Shown here: positions 17,644 to 27,401 of the stretch, piece by piece | Position numbering within the stretch: the stretch's first letter is position 1 | Layout: each line of letters begins with the position of its first letter | Assembly (NCBI RefSeq): GCF_040784935.1 | Contig: NZ_CP160680.1 | Span: 859,501 to 923,500, forward strand | Reading direction: 5' to 3' | Length of the DNA: 64,000 bases | DNA from: Lewinella sp. LCG006 | GTDB taxonomy: Bacteria; Bacteroidota; Bacteroidia; Chitinophagales; Saprospiraceae | The notes under the pieces: model-generated | What the model saw: only the letters and a program-made list of their open reading frames with translations | Databases searched by the model: none | Told to the model about the DNA's origin: nothing | Program-made: the position numbers and the translations under genes

Positions 17644-18384
17644 ATGAGATTTAAACAGACGTTTTTACTCGTACTATTATTCAGTGCTTGTGCTTCCTTT
17701 TTGTTAGCTCAGGAAACCTTACCCAACGCTTCCAAAGATATTACCAAGCTTAGCTTTGTCCGACCGGAAGGGCCAACCCTGAATGACCTTTCTAATTATG
17801 GTAAAATAAACAGGACAGAAGGTACCCCTTACCTCTACGATGCCTATACCCCAGGGCGTATCCGCTTCGAGGGACAACCGAATTTCAGTGAAGCACTGGA
17901 TGTATTGCTTGACCTCGAAAAAAATCAACTTTTCGTAAAGCTTTCAACCGGCTTTATCGGTGAATTCCCCCTTGATCGGCTGGATGCTGTAATGATCTAC
18001 GGGCCACAGGACACGCTCACCTTTGAAGCATTGAATATGCGAGAGCTGTTTGGCGAAGGGGATTACGGACGTCGTTTTTACAGGGTGCTCCATCGTGGTG
18101 ATCGCTACCTTGTACTCCACCAACCGATTAAATATCTACGCAAGGAAGACTACGTAGAAAACCTGGGGATGATCAGACGGCCAGACAAATACATGGAACG
18201 CAACCAATACTGGGTCTTTGATGGTGCCAGCATTTACGAAATCAAGAGTAACTTGCGCCAAATATCCAAAGTCTTTCCTCGAAAGGCCGCTGCCATGAAA
18301 CGATTGGTAAACGCCAATGACCTGGACTTGAACAACCAAAATGACATGGGGCGCTTGTTCATGCTTTTGGAGGCGGAGGAGTGA
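17644..18384 (+). CDS. Secreted hypothetical protein (246 residues)
   Basis: Start chosen at the ATG at 17644, which begins a signal peptide (MRFKQTFLLVLLFSACASFLLAQ). The longer frame starts upstream without one. The mature part is mixed alpha/beta with EGTPYLYDAYTPGRIRFEG, FPLDRLDAVMIYG and YWVFDGASIYEIKSNLRQI. This last stretch looks like the short conserved family of Bacteroidota periplasmic proteins of unknown function. No catalytic motif is seen. It is a monocistronic unit with a strong terminator 90 bp downstream. Confidence 0.8.
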   Translation: MRFKQTFLLVLLFSACASFLLAQETLPNASKDITKLSFVRPEGPTLNDLSNYGKINRTEGTPYLYDAYTPGRIRFEGQPNFSEALDVLLDLEKNQLFVKLSTGFIGEFPLDRLDAVMIYGPQDTLTFEALNMRELFGEGDYGRRFYRVLHRGDRYLVLHQPIKYLRKEDYVENLGMIRRPDKYMERNQYWVFDGASIYEIKSNLRQISKVFPRKAAAMKRLVNANDLDLNNQNDMGRLFMLLEAEE

Positions 18385-18472
18385 TTATTATATAAAAAAA
18401 TGCCTGCCCTAAAGACAGGGCAGACACATCAAAACAAAACGAAAAACCAACTTTAAACAAGTATATTCTTAG

Positions 18473-18504
18473 AGGTTCCTGAAAAGATTTCAGGAACCTT
18501 TTTC
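18473..18504 (+). terminator. Rho-independent terminator
   Basis: AGGTTCCTGAAA pairs with TTTCAGGAACCT and is followed by TTTTTC. It lies 89 bp after the 246-residue secreted protein gene. A second hairpin without a T-run (CTGCCCT/AGGGCAG) lies between them. Confidence 0.85.
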
Positions 18505-18590
18505 TTTATAGAATTTAACCTCACCAGGTCTTATATTGTTGTATCACAAAGTGTTAAGAAAGTCTTAACGGTGTCATAATTTCACCATTA

Positions 18591-19751
18591 CTACTGGGCA
18601 CGCATACGAACGGGCAATTCCACCTCTTCTCCCTTGCGCATGATGGTCAGTTGTAATACATCACCTACTTTAGAACGCCCTACCATTTCCGTAAGTTCCG
18701 GTACACCATTAATGGTACGGTTGTTTACTTTGATGATAATATCACGTGGTAATAGACCTGCATATTGCGCCGAGCCACCATCTACCAACTCATCAATCAC
18801 CACTCCCTGATTAATGTCAACACCTAGTTCTAAAGCAGCATCGGCATCTAAAGGATAAATACTTACTCCCAAAAAGGCACGTTGAAAGCTTCCAAACTCT
18901 ATAATATCATCCGCAATACGGGTCACTAAATTGACCGGAATAGCAAAAGAATAGCCTTGAAACATTCCGGTACGCGTAGCGATAGCGGTATTGATACCTA
19001 GTAAATTTCCGTTTGCATCAACCAGTGCGCCTCCACTATTACCTGGATTAACGGCAGCATCCGTTTGCAGAAACGACTCGATCGCGTCTCTCCCCGGGAT
19101 AAGTTCCAGACTACGACCTTTCGCACTGATGATACCTGCGGTGACGGTGCTCGTCAAATCCAGGGGATTTCCGACAGCCAATACCCACTCCCCTATTTCG
19201 GCCTGGTCTGAATCGGCTAATTCTAGCGTAGGTAGATTAATCGCATCGATTTTAATGACCGCCAGGTCTACTTTATCATCCCGGCCAATAACGGTAGCAG
19301 TAAACTTTCGATTGTCATTCAAGGTAACCGTCAAGGTCTCTGCTTTTTCAACCACATGGTTATTGGTAATGATATACCCATCCGAAGAATAGATAACCCC
19401 TGAGCCTGTTGCCGCTGATGGCCCGCCGAAAGGACTACCTTCATCGAAGAAAAAACGTAAAGGGCTATCGGAAGATTTGGACGTACTTCCGGCAGCAGAG
19501 ATATGAACGACCGATGGGGTGGCTTTTTTGGCGGCTGCTTTGAAATCAAAAGTAGGGTTGACCGACATTTGCGGGGAGGCCGCTGCTCCAGGAGCAAAAT
19601 TCACTTGTCGAACGGGCAGCTCCGTAGCTACTGCATTGTTGGGCGAATACTGGTAAAAGAAAAAAACGCCCGCCAGGGCAATGGCACCACCTACGGCACC
19701 AGCCAGGATTGTTTTCAACCATTGTTGCATAAGTCCGATTTTTATTCTCAT
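18591..19751 (-). CDS. DegP/HtrA-family serine protease with one PDZ domain
   Basis: A periplasmic, membrane-anchored protease/chaperone for misfolded envelope proteins. The transmembrane anchor is at residues ~14-33. The trypsin-like catalytic triad is visible: His 132 in ITNNHVV, Asp 162 in KVDLAVIKID, and Ser 239 in VNPGNSGGALVD. One PDZ domain follows (residues ~290-386, DIIIKVNNRTINGVPELTEMV). The 386-residue length and single PDZ make it closer to DegS/HhoA types than to two-PDZ DegP. A second in-frame ATG seven codons in could also be the start. It is transcribed alone. Confidence 0.94.
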   Translation of the reverse strand: MRIKIGLMQQWLKTILAGAVGGAIALAGVFFFYQYSPNNAVATELPVRQVNFAPGAAASPQMSVNPTFDFKAAAKKATPSVVHISAAGSTSKSSDSPLRFFFDEGSPFGGPSAATGSGVIYSSDGYIITNNHVVEKAETLTVTLNDNRKFTATVIGRDDKVDLAVIKIDAINLPTLELADSDQAEIGEWVLAVGNPLDLTSTVTAGIISAKGRSLELIPGRDAIESFLQTDAAVNPGNSGGALVDANGNLLGINTAIATRTGMFQGYSFAIPVNLVTRIADDIIEFGSFQRAFLGVSIYPLDADAALELGVDINQGVVIDELVDGGSAQYAGLLPRDIIIKVNNRTINGVPELTEMVGRSKVGDVLQLTIMRKGEEVELPVRMRAQ

Positions 19752-19873
19752 GAATTTAAGCGCAAGCTTTCCGTAGATTAACGAGTAAGCTATTCAATTA
19801 AATACCTTGAAAAGGAGAAAAGTTGTCATCTGTAAGCTCAAAAGCTACCAATCAGCATCCAATTGCGACCAAC

Positions 19874-21070
19874 TCACCAATACCATGGATGATTAGCTAC
19901 GCGCTGCACTCCAGTGGTTTCCGGCTTTAAGCGTTTGGCACGGAGCAGGCTTTCACGTCGGTGTGGAGCATAGCCAGGTTGATCGGGCAATAACTGCTGA
20001 ATAGCATTAGCACCATTATCGGAACCACTGTGAATAAAAGCGCCATCCCCCAAGTAAATCCCTACGTGGGTGATTTTTTGCGAACCATCTTCCCGCAAAC
20101 GACCGAAAAACAGAAAATCACCCGCTTGGAGGCCTTTCAAGTTTTCGTTATACTCTACTGGTTGGCCGGCCTCTACTTGTTGAGAGGCGTCTCTAGGGAT
20201 GATCAGCCCTTGTTGCCAGTAAACCGTTTTAGTAAAACCGCTACAATCCATTGCTTTGGGGCTGGTGCCTCCCCACAAGTAAGGTTTACCCAATTGGGCT
20301 TTGGCAATCTCAGACGTGAGCGAAAAAGAGGGAGATACTTTATCTAACCAACTGGCAAAAGACGCTAACGCTTCACTCAAGACGTAAGCTTCACGACCAT
20401 CTGGATAAAGCACTTTGGTGAACTTACCTTCCGTATCTATGCTTACCAAGATATCACCTTTCACTAAATCACCAACTCGCCGACCTTCGGTAGCTGCAAC
20501 CTGGTAGCTATAACCATTTTCCGCAGTAAAAATCACGCGGTTGGCAGTTTTCCATTCATTCATCTCTGCAGCCGTCATACGTACCAACTCACCTCCATGT
20601 AGCCAAGCGAGATAGCCATCCGGACACTGAACAAAAAACCACTCTTCATCTTGTTTCAATACCCTCAATGGTGTACCCAACAAGACTTGGGTAGCTAATT
20701 CTTGTGAATGCCCTTTTTCCGAACGCAAATTGGCCACTGAATGGCGGCTCAAGGCATAAGTAGCATCACCTAAATCTGCTGCTGGCAGCACCTTAATGCT
20801 ATCGACAATCTGATAATTCACGGCAGCCAGGGCATTGAGAAGGCTATCTTTTGCCTTTTGTAAGGTAGTCTCTCCCGTTAAATAAAGTTTACCGTCTTCT
20901 TTGATCATTCCTTCCACCTCCATTCGGTTTACTCGTCGATCTGGTACGAAGTGAGAGGTGATTCCCTGCACTAAATCCCCCAAGGCGGGCGGCCACGGGT
21001 CGATTGTTGGGGTTCCACACCCCACTGTCAGCAAAAAGAAAGAAAAGACTAAAAAGGAGTAACGACTCAT
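19874..21070 (-). CDS. NlpC/P60-family lipoprotein with SH3-like domains
   Basis: A cell-wall hydrolase that cleaves peptide stems of peptidoglycan. The lipoprotein signal ends at Cys 18 (FFLLTVGC). Residues ~100-240 hold two bacterial SH3-like segments (EEWFFVQCPDGYLAWLHGG and KFTKVLYPDGREAYVLSE). The catalytic domain follows, with Cys 276 in AMDCSGFT, His 335 in ITHVGIYLG and a third polar residue His 347 in GAFIHSGS. The layout resembles the YkfC/dipeptidyl-peptidase VI group, which needs an N-terminal free stem peptide; the substrate here is inferred. ATG at 21070. Confidence 0.92.
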   Translation of the reverse strand: MSRYSFLVFSFFLLTVGCGTPTIDPWPPALGDLVQGITSHFVPDRRVNRMEVEGMIKEDGKLYLTGETTLQKAKDSLLNALAAVNYQIVDSIKVLPAADLGDATYALSRHSVANLRSEKGHSQELATQVLLGTPLRVLKQDEEWFFVQCPDGYLAWLHGGELVRMTAAEMNEWKTANRVIFTAENGYSYQVAATEGRRVGDLVKGDILVSIDTEGKFTKVLYPDGREAYVLSEALASFASWLDKVSPSFSLTSEIAKAQLGKPYLWGGTSPKAMDCSGFTKTVYWQQGLIIPRDASQQVEAGQPVEYNENLKGLQAGDFLFFGRLREDGSQKITHVGIYLGDGAFIHSGSDNGANAIQQLLPDQPGYAPHRRESLLRAKRLKPETTGVQRVANHPWYW

Positions 21071-21181
21071 AGCAAAAGCGCAAGTTGTTTTTTACGCAGG
21101 AATAGAGGTGGTCTAAGATGAATAACAGAGATAGAAACGCACAGGGAAAGATAGTGATTGTGGGAGATTTCAGAGAAACTC

Positions 21182-21226
21182 AAAAAACAAGCGGGCTGAT
21201 AAGTGTTGATACTTACCAGCCCGCTT
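21182..21226 (-). terminator. Rho-independent terminator
   Basis: On the minus strand AAGCGGGCTGGTAAGT pairs with ACTTATCAGCCCGCTT (one G-T pair) and is followed by GTTTTTTG. It lies 31 bp after the beta-helix protein gene. Confidence 0.85.
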
Positions 21227-21256
21227 TATCAGGCAAAATGAAACAAGTCTCTCAGA

Positions 21257-22282
21257 TTAGTAAGAAATAGCTTCAGCACTTCTCATGCGTACACCAGCCT
21301 TTGATGGCTGATCTTGCGTTACGTTAAGGGCTTTGTTGGTTTGGTCAACATCTCCTTCGCCAATGGTTGAGCCATTGTCTTCAAAAACATTGCCTTCCAA
21401 TAGTGCTTCACAGATACCGCGGCCTTCGCGTTGGTTGTAGATAGCACCACCCCGAACAACTGAGAAATTGTCAATGAATGTACTGTTCTTGATCATCGGC
21501 TGGCATTCACCGTAAAGGCCGCGATTCAAAATACCGGCACCGTACATCGACTCGTTGCCCTTAAAACTGCAGTTTGTGATTGTTGGATTACAAGTGCCAA
21601 AATTTCCATCATTAAAAATGGCACCCCCGTTGAAGTCGGAGCGATTGTAAACGAATTGACAATCGCTAATTGTTGGAGAGGTTTCCCCCTCATTCGCGTA
21701 ATTATAGATTGCAGCACCTTCCCGAGAGAAGTTGTTGATTAAAATGCAATTTTGGATCATTGGAGAAGAAACACCGAATTCACCGTTGTTGTAAATACCA
21801 GCTCCACACGTAGTAAGGTCAGCACCTTCTACCAAGCCATCTGCATAACCACCAGTGATGATAAAACCATCAAGCATCGTAGCAGCACTTGCGTTCTGAA
21901 AGTAAACAACCGTATAGCTGTTGTCTTCAGGAGCTTCTGTACCAATCTCTCCACTCAGAATGGTTTTGGCTTCACCCAAAACGCGGTCTGTTAGTTTCTT
22001 TTCCTCGCCGATAAAGCCGCCGTAAACCTGCACACCATCAGGGATGATGAAACTAGCTGTACGATCTGCCTCATTGGTTGGAAAGTAAGTACCGTTGGCC
22101 ACCCAGATGATGTCTCCAGCTTTCGCCTTTGCCAGTACTTCTTGTAAATTACTTGCGGCATCTTTCCAGGAGGTTCCTTCACCTTGCCCGTCTGAGTGCA
22201 CGAAGTAGTGATTGTTTGCCTGGATACTCATCGCGAGCCCTCCCAGAAAAACGATCATTGTTGTTAGTAAAATTTGTTTCAC
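21257..22282 (-). CDS. Secreted right-handed beta-helix protein
   Basis: Start proposed at a GTG (22280-22282) with an AAGGA ribosome-binding stretch 8 bp before it. It gives a signal peptide (VKQILLTTMIVFLGGLAMSIQA). A longer frame begins with TTG at 22345 and adds 21 residues with no signal character. The mature protein shows the pectin-lyase-like/polymorphic outer-membrane pattern: YFVHSDGQGEGTSWKDA, AKAGDIIWVANGTYFPT, DGVQVYGGF. Repeated rungs follow with NCxFxxN and GGAIxN/GAGIxN phrases. No catalytic residues of a lyase are evident, so a structural or adhesive surface protein is likeliest. No T9SS tail is seen at its 3' end. Confidence 0.82.
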   Translation of the reverse strand: MKQILLTTMIVFLGGLAMSIQANNHYFVHSDGQGEGTSWKDAASNLQEVLAKAKAGDIIWVANGTYFPTNEADRTASFIIPDGVQVYGGFIGEEKKLTDRVLGEAKTILSGEIGTEAPEDNSYTVVYFQNASAATMLDGFIITGGYADGLVEGADLTTCGAGIYNNGEFGVSSPMIQNCILINNFSREGAAIYNYANEGETSPTISDCQFVYNRSDFNGGAIFNDGNFGTCNPTITNCSFKGNESMYGAGILNRGLYGECQPMIKNSTFIDNFSVVRGGAIYNQREGRGICEALLEGNVFEDNGSTIGEGDVDQTNKALNVTQDQPSKAGVRMRSAEAISY

Positions 22283-22407
22283 GCCTAATTCCTTTTGAGT
22301 TGTTTGATAAAGTCCGGAGAAGGCACAGCACGGCTTATTCTCCAAAAGTCCTTTGGGAAGTAGTGAAGTCGATTCATAGTATTCGATGGGATGACCGAAT
22401 TACTTGA

Positions 22408-23251
22408 AAACGATTTAACACCTTCCAAAATGGATGGCGTCAAACAAAAGTCAAACTTGGTTGGGATAACACTAATTAATCAACTGGGATGACAGTCAAT
22501 TAGCCAGTTCATAGATAGTTGAACAGCTTGGGATAAAGCTACAAAACTATCTTCGGAAGAAAAAATTTTCTCCCTATTTAATTGGCGTGTTGGATTGTAT
22601 TGTGTTGCTAAATACTTACCAGTGGGATAAAAAGCAAGTATTAGCTGCGATTGTGCTGATAAACGGCCCTAAATCAGATTAGTTTCGTTTAAAAGCTAAA
22701 TTCTTCCGTAAAGAAGCGGAAATTATTTCGTTTCGCCAAATAAAAACCGAAAAACGAGCTAAAAATTTATTTTACGGTAGGAAAGCATTATTTTTCGCAA
22801 AGCAATTTAGTCCTTGAATAATTCTAATGACATTTTGCTCAAATCATAACTTCTCTTCTAAAAAAACGCCTGCTTCGTTTCATCTGGGCTTAAACGTCTC
22901 TTTATCGAGCAATATTTTGCCTGCACGTAAACGAAAACTTCAAAGGCTTGACGGATTTCGCGAAACAAATTTACTTGTACTTAATTTATGGATTTACAGG
23001 AATCCTCCCATTAAAGGTATACTGTTGGAGAGCCTCTAAACAGAGCAATTTGCCTAGAAGCACAACAAAATCCAAGGATTCCCGTAAACACGTATATAGT
23101 GTAAGTAATTACTAACAATGAACGGTGACTTATAGCTTTTTACAAAGTCTTAAAAAACAGTCATTGTTATGAACCGTATCAACGATATTCAAACACTTTA
23201 CCTATAATAATCCCTCTGGCCAATGGCTGGAATGAACATGAAACAATTTTT
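22408..23251. other. Gene-poor A/T-rich spacer before the adhesin operon
   Basis: An 840-bp stretch between divergent units. It holds one 70-codon plus-strand frame (22827-23039) with no signal, ribosome-binding site or recognisable composition, which I do not accept as a gene. The region presumably carries promoters for both the beta-helix gene and the PorP/SprF operon. No strong hairpin is evident. Confidence 0.5.
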
Positions 23252-24313
23252 ATGATGGTAAGAAGAATACTCCTATCACTCTGTGTGGTATTGCTGTTCT
23301 CAGCAATTGGCCATACACAAGACTTTCACTATTCCCAATTCTCCAACGCTCCCCTCCAACTCAACCCTGGTTTAACTGGTGTCTTTGCAGGGGAAACCAG
23401 GGTTGCTGCCAGCTACCGCAGTCAGTGGAATCAAGTCCCCGTAGCCTATAAAACATTTACCGCCACGGCCGATCACAAATATACTTGTGGACGACCAGGC
23501 CCGGGGTTTTTCGCATCAGGTATTGCCCTTAATTATGACCAGGCTGGAGCTTCCAGGCTCTCGATGGCCCAGGTCAACCTTTACGGATCTTACACCTACC
23601 CCCTGAATGACCAGGCTTTCCTTACCGGTGGCCTTACCTTCGGCTTAGGTCAGCGTGCTTTTGATACCGATGACCTACGGTTTGACCGGCAGTTTGATGT
23701 ACTCGTTGGAAGATATGATGCTAACTTGAGTAGCAACGAAACTTTTGCCAACCAAAGCCACATCTTTATGGATGCAGGCTTAGGCATCAATTTTCGCTGG
23801 CAAGAATTGCAGAGTGGTTCCCTGATCGATTTACTGGAGGACCGCTCAAAGCTTGATGTAGGAATTGGTATTCATCACCTCAATCGTCCTGACATGAGCT
23901 TCATTGAGGATGAGAAAGTAAACCTTCCCATCCGTTGGAGCCCTTACGCTACAGGTACCATACAGGTGGGCGATCCGCTGGATGTTCAGCTAGCAATGAT
24001 GGCTCAGTTCCAAAACACCTACCGGCAGTACCTCGGCACTGCGGGATTAAAACTGCACCTCAATCGCGACCCAGGCCAGCAATGGTCTGTATTGTTAGGT
24101 GTAGGCTACCGCTTCGATGAATTTGGCGATGCCTGGTACCCTGCATTGGAGATCAACTACCATGAGATCCTTAGTGCCAGCCTTAGCTATGACATCAACA
24201 TTTCCGATTTTAATATTGCCACCAATCGCCGTGGAGGACTGGAACTCAACGTTCGCTACCTCATAAAGAAGGTATGCCCATTACCCAACTTCAAGTTCTG
24301 TCCACTTATCTAA
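23252..24313 (+). CDS. PorP/SprF-family T9SS outer-membrane protein
   Basis: A 353-residue beta-barrel with a signal peptide ending at GHTQ. The N-terminus is diagnostic: DFHYSQFSNAPLQLNPGLTGVF and RVAASYRSQWNQVPVAYKT. Alternating strands run to LEINYHEILSASLSYDINISDF near the end. SprF-type proteins assist export or surface anchoring of a specific large adhesin encoded nearby, and in this operon the 2066-residue PKD protein is the obvious client. It is followed after 9 bp by the OmpA-like gene. The start at 23252 begins with two ATG codons, and either could be used. Confidence 0.94.
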   Translation: MMVRRILLSLCVVLLFSAIGHTQDFHYSQFSNAPLQLNPGLTGVFAGETRVAASYRSQWNQVPVAYKTFTATADHKYTCGRPGPGFFASGIALNYDQAGASRLSMAQVNLYGSYTYPLNDQAFLTGGLTFGLGQRAFDTDDLRFDRQFDVLVGRYDANLSSNETFANQSHIFMDAGLGINFRWQELQSGSLIDLLEDRSKLDVGIGIHHLNRPDMSFIEDEKVNLPIRWSPYATGTIQVGDPLDVQLAMMAQFQNTYRQYLGTAGLKLHLNRDPGQQWSVLLGVGYRFDEFGDAWYPALEINYHEILSASLSYDINISDFNIATNRRGGLELNVRYLIKKVCPLPNFKFCPLI

Positions 24314-24322
24314 TCCCACCAC

Positions 24323-27300
24323 ATGAGCAAGCGAATTATGAAACGATTACTTCCCCTCTTTTCCCTCTTACTCTTTTTTGGCACCAACGCTTTGGCACAG
24401 CCACTGAGTGAATGGATCAGCGCAGCAGATGCTGCCTACGCTAAAGAAGATTACTACAGTGCCTATCGTTACTACGATGTTGCATTGAAATACGACTCTA
24501 CCCGCATGGACCTGTGGTATCGCCTAGGTGAAAGCGCACAGGAATTTACAGCTTACACAACGGCACAAAAGGCTTACAAAAGGATTTTTGCCAGTGAGTA
24601 CCGGGATTCTTTTCCGTTGCTGACTTACCGGATGGCACAAGTACAACAAAAGAAAGGCCTTTACCAAGAAGCTTCTAACCTCTACGAACAGTTTGTCAAT
24701 AGCGATCATGAAAACGTAGATCCCAAGTACTTCGACGAAGCAGAGAAACAACGGATCAATGCGGAATGGGCGATTGATGTAGCTAAGCGCCCCGCAGAAA
24801 CCAACATTCATCACTTAGTAGGAGACGTCAACTCTGCCAATAATGACTTTGCTCCCTTTTATCATAATGAAACCCTGTACTTTTCCAGTTTAAGGTACAC
24901 CGACAAACAAGACTCTATTGTACCCCGCCGTAGCCTGGCGCGCATTTTTCACCAGCAACCCGGAGACGATAAAGTAGAGCAACTTCCAAAATCAATCAAT
25001 CAAGCAGGCCGGATGGCGGCTCACAGCGCCTTTGATAAAACGGGGGAGAATGTATACTTCACCCTCTGTGATTACGAGGGCGGAAGTACTGATTTCCGTT
25101 GCGAAATTTACTGTGCTACTGTTGAGTCTGACGGCAAATGGGGCACACCGAAGCGTTTACCGCTCAACGATGCCAAGGCGACTAATACCCAGCCCGTTGT
25201 AGGGGTAGACCCTGCTACGGATACGCCTTTTCTGTATTTTGTTTCTGACCGGGAAGGCGGCCAAGGAGGATTGGATATTTACCGCTCAGAAATCCTGCCC
25301 GGAGGTCTTTGTGGCCCGGTAGAAGCGGTAGATGTTGCCAATTCAGAAGGTAATGACATTACCCCATTTTACTACGCGCCTACCCAAACCCTCTACTTCA
25401 GTACCGACGGCCGCTTGACCCTAGGTGGATATGACGTCTATCGCACCTCCTGGAATGGTCGCGGATGGGATCGGCCTACTCACATGAGTATTCCGGTCAA
25501 TAGTAGCTACAACGACTTGTACTACGCTCGCTTCCCTCAACAGGAGCAAGCCTATTTTGCATCTAACCGGCCTGACTCCTTGGCTATCTACTGGGACAAT
25601 GGCAGCGATGCCTGTTGTAACGACATCTATAGCGTAGGGATCACCGATGAGATTAAACTGCTGGCCCTTACTTTTCACGCCCTTGAACTTACGGAATTAC
25701 CAGGTGCGAGTGTAGCCCTTTACGAGCTTAACCCCGGTGGCCGACGCCTGATCGACAGCATTCAGAATCCCACCGACAACGATTTCAATTTCCTCGTTTT
25801 GCCGGGTAAACAGTACGAACTGGTGGCGACCAAACCAGGATTTACTATCGACCGGGATACGCTCGACCTTACTGACCCAGAATTGGCCAGTAAGAAGGAA
25901 ATTGAACGCCGCCTGTACCTGTCGCCAGACTTAAAACTGGATGTTTTCACCTTTAACAAGTTGGACTCAACTGCATTGATCGGCACTACCGTCTTCCTTT
26001 ACGAATACCTTCCTGATGGAGAGTTGGTTTTAGTAGACAGTATTGTTAACTCCAGTGCCAATGACTACCATTTCAAGCTCAAGCGGGGCAATCAATACCA
26101 GGTATTCACTCGAAAAGAGGGTTATCTGCCGGATCAAACCTTTATTGATACCAATGACCCAGAATTGGCGGATGTATCAACCATAAGTCGCAACCTGTAT
26201 CTGGAACCAGGCCTGATTCTGGAAGTATACACTTACCGCCTACTCGACAAGTTACCGCTCACTGGCAGTACCGTCTATCTTTACGAATACACCGATGAAG
26301 AAGGGGAAGTGCTGGTAGACAGTATCTCTAACTTCAGGGGTCATCAATTTGGTTTCATTGTCAAAAAAGGCAAGCGCTATGTTATTCGCGGCGAACGCGA
26401 AGGCTACGGCCCAGCCCTTACCTCCCTTGATTTATCGGGGCCCGAAGTTCCTGAAACAGGTACTTATCGTAAAAACCTTTACCTGGGACAATTGCTGGAA
26501 ATATTCACCTACGATGCGGTCACCGAACTACCATTACCTGGTGCTGAGGTACGCTTAATTGACCCCAAAACGGGTGAAATCGTAGAGGAAAAAATCAATC
26601 CTGAGGGTAATGATTTCCGTTTCTCTATTAACCTGGACAACCCTTACCGGCTAGAAGTTTCCCGCAAGGGATACAAACCGGTTACGGAGATCATCTCCTT
26701 CTCTCCTGCAGATTTAGATGCCGGTGGTGGGAAGATCAGCTTTGATGTCTTCCTCGAACCTTACGACGACCCCAACTCCATGTTGCCGTTGTACTTGTAT
26801 TATGACAATGATTATCCAAACCCACGCTCGACCAGCCCTACTACTGATGTGGAATACGTAAGTACCAATGTGGAATACTACAAAAAGAAGCAAGACTTCA
26901 TCCAGAACTTCACGGATGATATGGAATTGGAAGAAGCCTTCCGTACTCGTCGCCGCTTCAATGACTTCTTCAACCTGGAAGTACGTGGTGGTCGTTATGA
27001 CTTGGAGGAATTCTCTAAGCGCTTACTGACATGGCTGGAAGCGGGCAATACCTTTGCTATTGACCTAAAAGGATTCGCCAGTCCACGTGCCAGTAGTGTG
27101 TACAATGAAATTCTGAGCTCTCGAAGGATTGTAGCGGTAGAAAACTTCTTCAGCCAATACAAAGGAGGCGCGCTGAAGCCTTTCATCACCAGCGGTGCCC
27201 TTAGCTATAATAAGCAACCGCTTGGAGAAACCCAGGCTGACCCTCGGGTAACGGATAAACTAGATGATCCCAAGAATTCCATTTTCAACCTTTTTGCCTC

Positions 27301-27352
27301 ACTGGAACGCCGCGTAGAAGTACGCTCGTCGGCATCCAACAAAGAAAACTAG
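24323..27352 (+). CDS. TPR-PD40-OmpA-like outer-membrane protein
   Basis: 1009 residues with signal peptide (ends NALAQ). Domain order: TPR-like helices (~30-150, AYAKEDYYSAYRYYDVALKYD), a PD40/WD40-like propeller (~160-430, with repeats such as NNDFAPFYHNETLYFSS and TPFLYFVSDREGGQGGLDIYRS), and four carboxypeptidase-regulatory-like beta repeats (~440-800, VFLYEY and VYLYEY phrases). Last is an OmpA-like C-terminal part (~900-1009, IDLKGFASPRASSVYNEILSSRRI) that may bind peptidoglycan. This family links T9SS machinery to the cell wall and is common next to PorP/SprF genes. It lies between the PorP/SprF gene and the adhesin gene, with spacing under 60 bp on both sides. Confidence 0.9.
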   Translation: MSKRIMKRLLPLFSLLLFFGTNALAQPLSEWISAADAAYAKEDYYSAYRYYDVALKYDSTRMDLWYRLGESAQEFTAYTTAQKAYKRIFASEYRDSFPLLTYRMAQVQQKKGLYQEASNLYEQFVNSDHENVDPKYFDEAEKQRINAEWAIDVAKRPAETNIHHLVGDVNSANNDFAPFYHNETLYFSSLRYTDKQDSIVPRRSLARIFHQQPGDDKVEQLPKSINQAGRMAAHSAFDKTGENVYFTLCDYEGGSTDFRCEIYCATVESDGKWGTPKRLPLNDAKATNTQPVVGVDPATDTPFLYFVSDREGGQGGLDIYRSEILPGGLCGPVEAVDVANSEGNDITPFYYAPTQTLYFSTDGRLTLGGYDVYRTSWNGRGWDRPTHMSIPVNSSYNDLYYARFPQQEQAYFASNRPDSLAIYWDNGSDACCNDIYSVGITDEIKLLALTFHALELTELPGASVALYELNPGGRRLIDSIQNPTDNDFNFLVLPGKQYELVATKPGFTIDRDTLDLTDPELASKKEIERRLYLSPDLKLDVFTFNKLDSTALIGTTVFLYEYLPDGELVLVDSIVNSSANDYHFKLKRGNQYQVFTRKEGYLPDQTFIDTNDPELADVSTISRNLYLEPGLILEVYTYRLLDKLPLTGSTVYLYEYTDEEGEVLVDSISNFRGHQFGFIVKKGKRYVIRGEREGYGPALTSLDLSGPEVPETGTYRKNLYLGQLLEIFTYDAVTELPLPGAEVRLIDPKTGEIVEEKINPEGNDFRFSINLDNPYRLEVSRKGYKPVTEIISFSPADLDAGGGKISFDVFLEPYDDPNSMLPLYLYYDNDYPNPRSTSPTTDVEYVSTNVEYYKKKQDFIQNFTDDMELEEAFRTRRRFNDFFNLEVRGGRYDLEEFSKRLLTWLEAGNTFAIDLKGFASPRASSVYNEILSSRRIVAVENFFSQYKGGALKPFITSGALSYNKQPLGETQADPRVTDKLDDPKNSIFNLFASLERRVEVRSSASNKEN

Positions 27353-27401
27353 GATGAGAAACAGGAATAATCAAAGACTTAAACTGAAAAACGCAAACAC
27401 C

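Noticed and set aside
22827-23039. 70-codon plus-strand frame in the spacer before the PorP/SprF operon
   Set aside because: No ribosome-binding site, signal peptide or conserved pattern, and no neighbouring gene it fits; likely a chance frame.
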